NCBI GenBank assembly: GCA_963665505.1
Contig: OY762275.1
Coordinates: forward strand, 1,488,001-1,552,000
Length of the DNA: 64,000 nt
Direction of reading: 5' to 3'
Source: QANA01 sp963665505
GTDB lineage: Bacteria; Bacillota; Clostridia; Christensenellales; Christensenellaceae
The translations under genes were made by a program, and so were the position numbers. Each line of letters starts with the position of its first letter. Position 1 is the stretch's first letter. This document shows positions 28,063 to 35,743 of the stretch, one piece after another. A model generated the notes under the pieces. It was not told the DNA's origin. It did no database searches and was given only the letters and a program-made list of their open reading frames with translations.

Positions 28063-29100
28063 TCACAATTCCTGGACGGCCATTCCGTTATCTATTTCTA
28101 TGGTCTGCGCCCACTTCTCAAAAAGAGGCGCATATTTGTCGGCGTCTTTTGCAAAACAGCAAAATTCGGTATACCAGAAGTTTCCGTCCGACTCTATGAC
28201 ATAGTCGTAATAGTAATACTCGGTTCCGTCGTATATGTCCGTATAGGCTGTCCAAGCGCAGGTGTCGGAGACGGCTGTCACGAAGCTGTCAATTCCATAG
28301 GATTCGTTTGTATCCTGCAAATAAGCCGCGGCTGTATCGTATGCGAGACCGTAGCTGCGGAGGTCTTCGCCTGTTTCAGAAAAGCAATAAACAACCGCAT
28401 CCGGGGTTTCCCATTCGCCTTCGTTTTCGGCAAAGGCGCTTGTAAGTTCTATGGAATAATTTCCGTATGCGAAGGTTTTCGGAATCCTGTTCTCGATCGC
28501 CTGCCCAAAAAGGCCGATCGTGACACCGAGTGCAATCAAAGCCACAAGTACACAGGCCGTAATGATCGCAGTTTTCCACTGTCTTTTTTTTAGATTATTC
28601 TGCCCCTCGCCGACTGCGCGTGCCCGGATGAACCGGCCGAATTCATCAGCGGTCGTTCCCTCAAAACCCTGTTTTCCCAGTAAAAAACCAATTCGCGTGG
28701 ACAGCATTAGGAAAAAAAGATTTTTTGTTTCAAACACCTTGGCAACCTGCGGATAAGCGATCGTGAAATCGGAACCGCCTTGTACGTAGTGAACAACGAG
28801 CTGATTTTCATAAAAGCTGATGACCGATTCAGCCTCGCCGTTGTAAAGCTGCTGCAACTGCTGATATCTGTTTACAGCCGAAAACCGCACGGCCCATGAA
28901 GAAAACAGCGGGTAAAAAATACTAAACAGTACGCCGAACAAGCAATAGGAATAATCCTCAATAAGCAGCCCACAAAAGGAAATCAGGAGCCCAATACAAA
29001 TAAATAATATTGTCAGCAATTTGCGTAAAGAAGCGCTCCTGTAAGCCTCAATAAGATTTTGTTTTGTATATCTACATTTGTTGGTGAACAGTGGCTCCAT
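28063..29100 (-). CDS. YcxB-like membrane protein
   Basis: This is a 345-residue protein. Two membrane segments near residues 30-70, then a YcxB-like C-terminal domain (ENQLVVHYVQGGSDFTIAYPQVAKVFETKNLFFL), a third membrane segment near 178-200 and an extracytoplasmic C-terminal domain of about 140 residues with a Tyr-rich YYYYDYV stretch. The YcxB match is by motif memory. No function is known. It is convergent with the MATE gene and inside the outer island, so it may be accessory cargo. Confidence 0.65.
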   Translation of the reverse strand: MEPLFTNKCRYTKQNLIEAYRSASLRKLLTILFICIGLLISFCGLLIEDYSYCLFGVLFSIFYPLFSSWAVRFSAVNRYQQLQQLYNGEAESVISFYENQLVVHYVQGGSDFTIAYPQVAKVFETKNLFFLMLSTRIGFLLGKQGFEGTTADEFGRFIRARAVGEGQNNLKKRQWKTAIITACVLVALIALGVTIGLFGQAIENRIPKTFAYGNYSIELTSAFAENEGEWETPDAVVYCFSETGEDLRSYGLAYDTAAAYLQDTNESYGIDSFVTAVSDTCAWTAYTDIYDGTEYYYYDYVIESDGNFWYTEFCCFAKDADKYAPLFEKWAQTIEIDNGMAVQEL

Positions 29101-29264
29101 ATTTTCTCCTTTTAGCTAAAACTGAATATTGTAATCAAAAGTATACCATTACCTGAAACTCAGCGCAACCAATTAAAAAGTGGAAACATAAACGGACAAC
29201 CTCTTCTGTGCAACAGCCATATAACTGCGAAGCTATCGAATTCAAACCATTTTGCTTGCAGATA

Positions 29265-29300
29265 CAATAAGGGCCAGTCTTGAAGGACCGGTTCTTATTG
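29265..29300. terminator. Hairpin terminator, first of two similar copies
   Basis: CAATAAGGGCCAGTC is paired with GGACCGGTTCTTATTG. It is embedded in a ~70-bp segment repeated at 30820-30893. Confidence 0.6.
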
Positions 29301-29467
29301 TATCCATCTCGATTTATTGATTTGTATTTGGAGTGCGAGATTGATACAATTTAATTTTGCATTTTGATGGGGTGCAAAATCGCACAGAGGAGTGCAGGTG
29401 TCTTAAGCTGCCCTGAAACCTTGCTGCCCATATTTTTGATGTAGAATTTGAGCGGCACGCGGAACTG

Positions 29468-30660
29468 TTAAAGAACCATTGCTGTAACAAAATTGAAATA
29501 AGTTAAAGATTCTTCAGCTAAAGAGCCGTCTATCAAAGTTAGATATCTTTTTTCCATTTCTTTAAAATCAATATGCTCAATAATTTCAAAACCATATTCA
29601 GAAAGTAATATTCTTAGCTCTTCCTTACCTATAGTAAATTGGTAAGGCTCGGCAGCGTTCATTGATTCAATTTTTTCGGCCAAATAATCAAAGCATACTA
29701 CACTTGCTTTAGAAGAATATGCATTGATAAACTTCAAGGTCTTTTCTATTGCGTCTTCCGTCAAATAATATGTAACGCCTTCCCAAACATATAGGGTTTT
29801 TGCTCCTCTAACAAAGCCGGAATTTAATAGTGTCTCTTCCAGGCTTTCGGTTTCAAAATTGATACTGACATAAATAATATTTTCTGAAATTTTAATTTCA
29901 TTTTTTTCAAGAATTTCAATCTTACTTTTTTGTGTAGTTTGAATATCGACTTCGAAAATCTTTGATGTACCTAATAAATTATGTAATCTATACGCCCGAG
30001 TATCATAACCCGCCCCCAAAATAACAATTTGTGGAATGTTCTCGGAAAGATACTTTTTGAACAAACTGTCGAAATAAGCGGTTCGGGCTATGCTGAATCC
30101 ATACTTGGGTGATGTAATAAGCTTTTGAATAGTCCATTTCCTTGACGCGCTGTCTTTAAATGCCTTCTTTGCGTCTTCAGTTAAAAATAATTCCGCAAGA
30201 TAATCTGGCCCTTTTATTTCTTCTCTTTCATCTTTGGCGGCTAATACCCGGCAAAAAGCTAAAAGTGTCGCGGATTCTGACGGTTTATTCTCTACTGAAC
30301 GCTTTTTTGCATCCAGAGGTGAGCCTGTAATACCGATTATATTTCCGAATGGATCAATCACTTTTGCAGTTCGAATATTTAACACATCGGTTATCGGTGT
30401 GTGCTATTTGGCACCTAAGCTGACCAATTTTTGAAAAGAAGAATCAATATCCTCAACTTCCCAAAAAACTTCAATTTGTTCACTGTCCACGCGAACCGGA
30501 TTAATCGCTTTTGATATGGATAATGTACAATCCGCGACTCTAAAAAGAATAATAAAGGGAGTATCTAATATTGGTTGAATGTTTAATGCACTGACATACC
30601 ATTTTTGGCCTCGGCTAAGTCTGATGCATGGTATGTTATTCTCTTTAATGATTTAAACAT
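29468..30660 (-). pseudogene. VOC-methyltransferase fusion, broken in the VOC part
   Basis: The original start at 30660 has a perfect AAGGAGG site and opens MFKSLKRITYHASDLAEAK. A one-base loss in the A-run after that shifts the frame (it should continue KWYVSALN), and a TAG stop after SLGAK interrupts the VOC domain again. From 30385 the frame is open for 305 residues: the end of the VOC domain (TAKVIDPFGNIIGITG), then a complete class I SAM methyltransferase of the TIGR00027/leucine carboxyl methyltransferase type (VILGAGYDTRAYRL, YVWEGVTYYL). No start with a ribosome site serves the intact part, so expression is doubtful. Confidence 0.8.
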
Positions 30661-30848
30661 TTCGTTTCCTCCTTTAAATTCTGCTTATATGTTAGTATAA
30701 ATATTTGAGAGACTCTTGCAAAAGTTGTTAATGTCCTCTTAATATCAGATAAATATTACCATAGTAATCCAATCAATACAATCTGCATTATATATTAAAA
30801 TGTGGCTCAAACTAAGCCCTTGAATTCACGCTATTTTGCTAACAGACG

Positions 30849-30884
30849 CAATAAGAGCCAGTCCTGAAGGACCGGTTCTTATTG
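30849..30884. terminator. Hairpin terminator, second of two similar copies
   Basis: CAATAAGAGCCAGTCC is paired with GGACCGGTTCTTATTG. It differs from the copy at 29265-29300 at a few positions. It lies just before the attachment-site repeat. Confidence 0.6.
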
Positions 30885-30903
30885 TATCAATCTCGATTGA
30901 TAG

Positions 30904-30931
30904 TGGTGGAGGCGAGGGGAGTCGAACCCCT
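30904..30931. repeat. attL-like copy of the ssrA 3' end (28 bp)
   Basis: These 28 bases are identical to 49508-49535, the CCA end, acceptor strand and T-arm of the tmRNA gene, in the same orientation. The bases on either side differ. Exact direct repeats of a tmRNA 3' end 18.6 kb apart, with a tyrosine integrase between them, are the standard footprint of ssrA-site integration. Confidence 0.85.
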
Positions 30932-31404
30932 TCGGGTGGGTTTTTAGCATCCCCAGCACATTAAAAAAACGCCTATTTAAAGCGTTTTTGCGACTATCGT
31001 TCAAATTAAGTTACACTCGAATCCCATAAAAAGAGGTTAGTAACCCCGGATGTTTGGGAATAAAAAGAGCAGACATATATGCCTGTTCTTCTGCTCTTTT
31101 TATTCATCGCTTCCCTAATCACTGTATACGGGCAGGACTAAAGTTGGATTAAGAAAAATAAAATGCACACCCCCTCGTCTAATGTCCAACGATTCCAAGG
31201 CTAGGGGGTATGCATTTTTCATGGGTGTGCAAAATTACAGAAAACCCCGGTTGTTGTGTTACTTATAGTCTGACCAGTATAATATTCGAGAACTCCTGAA
31301 TGACTTTCAATTCCCTGAACTACAAGACTCCTGCTCTGCAGACAATAATACTATTCTCAGCTTAATTACTTACATATGATCCCCTATGGTCTAAACTAAC
31401 TTTG

Positions 31405-31902
31405 TAACTGGACCTAATATCGGGAGCAGACCAGATGGACTTCGTCAGTGACAAAACAAGGTATGGATCAAATATCAGGGTGCTTACAGTCATCGATGAG
31501 GTTACAAGAGAATGCGTAGCCTTGGAGGTTGACAGCTCCATTACGGGACGAAAGGTAGCAGCTGTGTTGAATCGAATCGCAATATTCCGAGGGATGCCAC
31601 AGGAAATCCTCACGGATAACGGCTCCGAATTTACAAGCAATGTGATGAATGCCTGGGAATACGATCACAAGGTTGAGCACATATTTATTGATCCGGGCAA
31701 GCCTATGCAGAATGGTTATATTGAAAGCTTCAATGGCAAGTTTCGAGCAGAGTGCCTAGATCAGCACTGGTTCCGAAACCTGTCTGAAGCAAAGAAAATC
31801 ATTGAAGACTGGCGGCAGGAGTACAACCACATCAGGCCGCACATGTCGCTGGATAACCTGACGCCGGCCGAATATGCGCTGATGATTTCAGGTGAATCCT
31901 AA
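31405..31902 (+). mobile_element. IS3-family transposase remnant (OrfB C-terminal half)
   Basis: The open part (155 codons from 31435) has DFVSDK, LTDNGSEF and YIESFNGKFRAECL, which are the D, D and E blocks of the IS3-type DDE integrase core, and ends with PHMSLDNLTPAEYAL. A stop at about 31405 and the missing N-terminal half and OrfA show it is truncated. The catalytic triad is present but the protein is too short to be active. A more decayed copy is at 44262-44515. Confidence 0.85.
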
Positions 31903-32430
31903 CATTCCAATTGCGCGAAAGCAGGGGGCAGGTCAATCCATATAGATTGGATACTTATGAACTAAGAAAATAAATAATTCATATGATAAATATAAACATA
32001 TTTATAGGGCCGCACTATTGAAACGGTTCTTTGTAGGATTGTTATCGGATATATCGAACTTATGCGGATAAATCCGTATATATCGTTATATGCTATCGTA
32101 CGTAACAGCCGAATTTGATAACAGATAGTAAATCCAAACAGTTTTATGTGAATTATCCGGATTTAAAGATTGATGAGACCATTGATGCGGTGAAAGCTCA
32201 GAAAGCCGCTAAAAAGAAGTCGGCAATAAAGCATAATCGTGACTATGTAAGGTGATCGTTCATACAGGAGAGGTGCATCATATGATGCCACTTCTCTCGT
32301 ATGCATTTTCGATAGACTTTTTTCAGCTACAGCTAATCTCACTATATGGGAAGATTTTCTTGATAATATTGCCAAATAATGATATTATAATCGCATATAC
32401 CCCACAGATTGCTCAAAAGGAGGCTAATAA
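31903..32430. other. AT-rich intergenic stretch with a gene fragment
   Basis: The first 50 bases share the IS3 3' flank with 44480-44515 (GCGCGAAA ... CAGG-GGCAGGTCA). AT-rich sequence with no frame follows, then the fragment at 32118-32255 and the ribosome site of the HTH gene. Confidence 0.4.
32118..32255 (+). pseudogene. C-terminal fragment of an unrecognised protein
   Basis: An open plus-strand frame ends ...YPDLKIDETIDAVKAQ and a Lys/Ala-rich tail terminating NRDYVR at the stop at 32253. It has no start or ribosome site. It reads like the tail of a larger gene cut away on the left; the family is unknown. Confidence 0.35.
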
Positions 32431-32643
32431 GTGCCCGTAATTAGTTATGATAAACTTTGGAAGTTATTGATTGATAAAAAAATGAATCGCACAGAACTTA
32501 GAGAGGCCACGGGACTAAGTTTTAATGTGATTGCCAAAATGGGCAAGCGCGAAACTGTTTCTATGGAGAGCTTACTTAAAATATGTAATACTCTGCAATG
32601 TGACATCTCAGCTATAATGGAAATTATCCCAGATGAGCGGTAA
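32431..32643 (+). CDS. XRE-family helix-turn-helix regulator
   Basis: This 70-residue Cro/CI-type protein carries the HTH MNRTELREATGLSFNVIAKMGKRETVSMESLLKICNTL. A GTG start follows AAAGGAGGCTAATAA. Its stop is 5 bp before the next gene, so it heads the restriction-modification operon and probably times its expression, as C proteins do, although it is of the short HTH_26-like type. Confidence 0.85.
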   Translation: MPVISYDKLWKLLIDKKMNRTELREATGLSFNVIAKMGKRETVSMESLLKICNTLQCDISAIMEIIPDER

Positions 32644-32648
32644 GGAAA

Positions 32649-33317
32649 ATGAACAATTCACAGACAAAATCCAAACAACGCGTAGCCGACCACGGCGAGG
32701 TGTTTACTGCCGAGCGTGAAGTCAACGCCATGCTTGACCTTGTGAAGCAGGAGACGGAACGTATTGACAGCCGCTTCTTTGAGCCTGCCTGTGGCGATGG
32801 TAACTTCCTTGCTGAGATATTACGCCGTAAACTTGCTGTCGTGAAGTCTCGCTATGGTAAAAACGCGGACGATTATGAGCGTTACGCTGTTATTGCAGTT
32901 ACGAGCATTTACGGTGTGGAGTTATTACCGGACAATACCGAAGAGTGCCGGAAGCGGATGTTTGGGATTTTTAATAAAGAATATACAGCAAATTGTCGAA
33001 ATACGGCGAACCACGAAACACGCGAAGCTGTACGTCATATTCTGCGGCATAACATTCTCTGCGGCGACGCCCTGACAATGAAAACCTCTGACGGTGTGCC
33101 TATCATATTCGCGGAATGGTCGGCGGTGAATGGGTGTATGCTCAAACGGCGCGATTTCCGGCTTGATCAAATGTTAGAAGAAAACACGGTCAATTTGCAG
33201 ATGGATTTGTTTGGCGAGGTTGGCAAATATGAACTTGACGAAACAGGCGCGATGGTCCTCTCGCCTATCCGCGAGTTCCCGCCGATCCATTACAGGAGGG
33301 TACAACATTATGAGTGA
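32649..33317 (+). CDS. DNA methylase-like protein, subunit 1
   Basis: This is a 222-residue protein. FTAEREVNAMLDLV and FEPACGDGNFLAEIL (residues ~43-57) form motif I of N6-adenine methyltransferases. A catalytic NPPY-type motif IV is not visible, so this may be a non-catalytic partner or the truncated half of a split enzyme. It overlaps the next gene by 8 nt, indicating translational coupling. Confidence 0.7.
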   Translation: MNNSQTKSKQRVADHGEVFTAEREVNAMLDLVKQETERIDSRFFEPACGDGNFLAEILRRKLAVVKSRYGKNADDYERYAVIAVTSIYGVELLPDNTEECRKRMFGIFNKEYTANCRNTANHETREAVRHILRHNILCGDALTMKTSDGVPIIFAEWSAVNGCMLKRRDFRLDQMLEENTVNLQMDLFGEVGKYELDETGAMVLSPIREFPPIHYRRVQHYE

Positions 33318-34836
33318 TTTCTATACAAACACATATAATCCTGATGTGCTGTCCTGCCTTGCCAATCTTTCCAATGACGAGGTGTTCACGCCGCCGGATA
33401 TTGTGAATAAAATGCTCGATATGCTCCCGCAGGAGCTATTTAGCAATAGGAATACGACGTTCCTCGACCCGGCCTGTAAATCTGGCGTGTTTTTGCGTGA
33501 GATAGCCAAGCGGTTGATTGCCGGACTTGAAGGTGAGATCCCTAATTTGCAGGAACGCATTGACCATGTATTCCACAAACAGCTATATGGCATAGCAATT
33601 ACAGAAATAACTTCCCTGCTGTCAAGGCGAAGCGTGTACTGCTCGAAATTCCCAAACGGCAGGTATTCCATTTCAAGATTCGATAATGCAGAGGGCAATA
33701 TCCGTTTCAAGAAGATAAAACATGTTTGGCGCGGGGAGAAGTGCGCATTCTGCGGAGCGTCTAAATCAGAGTACGACCGCGATGAAACATTGGAAACCCA
33801 TGCTTATGAATTTATACATACCACTAAGCCGGAGGGGATTTATAATATGAAATTTGATGTAATTATCGGCAATCCGCCGTATCAGTTAAGCGATGGAGGG
33901 CATGGACGTAGTGCAAGTCCAATATACCAGAAGTTTGTACAACAAGCGCAAAAATTACAACCGCGCTATTTAAGTATGATTATTCCAGCTCGGTGGTTCG
34001 CTGGAGGTAAAGGCTTAGATCGTTTTAGAGAAGAGATGCTTCATGACCAACGTATGCGTCGTATACACGATTTCCCTGAAGCAAATGATGTATTCCCTGG
34101 CGTTCAAATAAAAGGTGGAGTATGCTTTTTTCTTTGGGATAGGGATAACGCTGGTGAATGCGAGGTGGTAACTCATAAAGCTGACGTCATTTCTTCAAAA
34201 ATGACAAGACCACTCCTTGACTTCGGTGCTGATATGTTTATTCGCTATAACGAAGCAATCAGCATAGTTCGAAAGGTTTATGAGAGGTCAGAACCTTCAA
34301 TAAAGGAGTTGGTGAGCACATCAAAACCCTTTGGATTCCGAACGAATTATACAGCGCCGAGTACAATGATTAAAGGTGGAGTGAAACTCTATCAAAACGG
34401 TGGTTTTGGATATATCTCGCGCAAAGACATAACACAAAACACAGAAATTATTGATAAATATAAAGTTTTCATTCCTCCTTTGGGGAGTGGCAGTGATAGC
34501 TTTCCGCATCCTATCTTGGGTCGTCCGTTTTTGGGTGAGCCCGGTTCAGCATGTACAGAAACCTACATTTATATTGGACCATTCGACAATATGATTGAAT
34601 CAAATAACTTAATATCCTATATAGCAACACGCTTTTTTCGTTTTTTAGTACTATTAAACAAACCTGCTCAACACGCAACAAAGAGAGTATACCATTTCGT
34701 CCCTGTCCAAGACTTCTCTGAACCGTGGACAGACGAAAAACTATACGCTAAATACGGTTTGAACGAAGAAGAAATCGCTTTTATCGAATCTATGATACGC
34801 CCAATGGAATTGAATGGTGGCGATAATGAGGTCTAA
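33310..34836 (+). CDS. Eco57I-type N6-adenine DNA methyltransferase
   Basis: This 508-residue protein is read from ATG at 33310, preceded by AGGAGGG; a longer frame from 33211 lies inside the upstream gene. Motif I is FLDPACKSGVFLREI and motif IV is DVIIGNPPYQLSDGG (about residues 180-195). A CAFCGAS pair lies between them. The C-terminal ~250 residues probably recognise DNA. It is the modification enzyme of the module that ends with the GIY-YIG/helicase protein. Confidence 0.85.
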   Translation: MSDFYTNTYNPDVLSCLANLSNDEVFTPPDIVNKMLDMLPQELFSNRNTTFLDPACKSGVFLREIAKRLIAGLEGEIPNLQERIDHVFHKQLYGIAITEITSLLSRRSVYCSKFPNGRYSISRFDNAEGNIRFKKIKHVWRGEKCAFCGASKSEYDRDETLETHAYEFIHTTKPEGIYNMKFDVIIGNPPYQLSDGGHGRSASPIYQKFVQQAQKLQPRYLSMIIPARWFAGGKGLDRFREEMLHDQRMRRIHDFPEANDVFPGVQIKGGVCFFLWDRDNAGECEVVTHKADVISSKMTRPLLDFGADMFIRYNEAISIVRKVYERSEPSIKELVSTSKPFGFRTNYTAPSTMIKGGVKLYQNGGFGYISRKDITQNTEIIDKYKVFIPPLGSGSDSFPHPILGRPFLGEPGSACTETYIYIGPFDNMIESNNLISYIATRFFRFLVLLNKPAQHATKRVYHFVPVQDFSEPWTDEKLYAKYGLNEEEIAFIESMIRPMELNGGDNEV

Positions 34837-35704
34837 GCTTGAAATAGAAAAACGAAAAGAGCAGGCTGTCGAAAGAGTCAAAAAGATCGGTAAGCATTTA
34901 TATCACTATACCTCAGTGGCTGCTCTATATGGTATGCTTCGTAACAAACAATTCTGGTGGGGAAATACGGCCACAATGAACGATACGTCAGAGCTTACCG
35001 ATTTTGTAAATAGATTAAAAGAAGCAATAATTGAAGATATCCACCCGGATAAACTCAAGTTAGATTCTTTTTTTGGTAAAATATATGCAAGAATAAAATC
35101 CGAATATCCGTTTGCAATGTGTTTTTCAACATTATATGATGATGCGGCTCAATGGGAGCGGTATGCAGATAATGCAAGGGGTATTTGCGTTGCGTTTAAC
35201 ACCGAAACGGTTTTAGAACTACTGTATTATAACCAAGTTCTTTCTAACGAAATATTTTACAAGGGCAATATCCGGAGCCACAGCCATTACGAAATCGTGA
35301 AACATTATTTTGAAACCGGTGAGCTAACTAAGGGATTTCAGGATATTAACGGCTTAATGGATAATATCATTCTATGTGCTTCTGCGCAGAAGCACAGCAG
35401 TTTTTCCTCGGAGTGCGAATTCAGAAGTCTATTATTTAAGTCATACACCCAAAATCGCACTAATAATTATTCGGAAATATCCTTTGAGTTAATTGATGGT
35501 CAGATAAAAAAAGTTTTGAAAGTTAATTACGAGCAATTGTGTCAAAAAGAAGGGCTAAATGTAGAAGCTTTATTTGAGAGTGTTACAATTGCTCCTAAAT
35601 CAAGGCAAAACGAAAAGGATTTGAAAGAGTTTTGCCTTAAAAACGGGTTTGAAAAATTAGCAGGAAAGATTTCAGTTTCTAAATGTCCGTTGAGATGTAA
35701 ATGA
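34826..35704 (+). CDS. DUF2971 family protein
   Basis: This 292-residue protein starts inside the end of the methylase gene (ATG at 34826). The HLYHYTSVAALYGMLRNKQFWWGN ... MNDTSEL opening and CFSTLYDDAAQWERYAD block are typical of DUF2971. That family is frequent in defence loci and its biochemical role is not established. Its position between methylase and helicase, with start overlap, makes it an integral part of the module. Confidence 0.8.
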   Translation: MRSKLEIEKRKEQAVERVKKIGKHLYHYTSVAALYGMLRNKQFWWGNTATMNDTSELTDFVNRLKEAIIEDIHPDKLKLDSFFGKIYARIKSEYPFAMCFSTLYDDAAQWERYADNARGICVAFNTETVLELLYYNQVLSNEIFYKGNIRSHSHYEIVKHYFETGELTKGFQDINGLMDNIILCASAQKHSSFSSECEFRSLLFKSYTQNRTNNYSEISFELIDGQIKKVLKVNYEQLCQKEGLNVEALFESVTIAPKSRQNEKDLKEFCLKNGFEKLAGKISVSKCPLRCK

Positions 35705-35743
35705 CTCAAAAAATGGTACATATATTGGGGACGGTGAACAGTT

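Larger units (their letters stand above)
30661..31404. other. Junction between the two islands
   Basis: From left to right this holds the promoter region of the VOC fusion, the second hairpin copy (30849-30884), the ssrA-end direct repeat (30904-30931), an A/T-rich terminator-like hairpin at 30963-30990, a diverged copy of the MATE 3' flank (31057-31152) and a large hairpin at about 31160-31219 (AATGCA and ACCCCCT arms). No intact gene is present. Confidence 0.6.

Noticed and set aside
30904..30931. Second tmRNA or tRNA gene suggested by a T-arm and CCA end
   Set aside because: Only the last 28 bases match; no acceptor partner, anticodon arm or tag frame is present nearby. It is an attachment-site copy.
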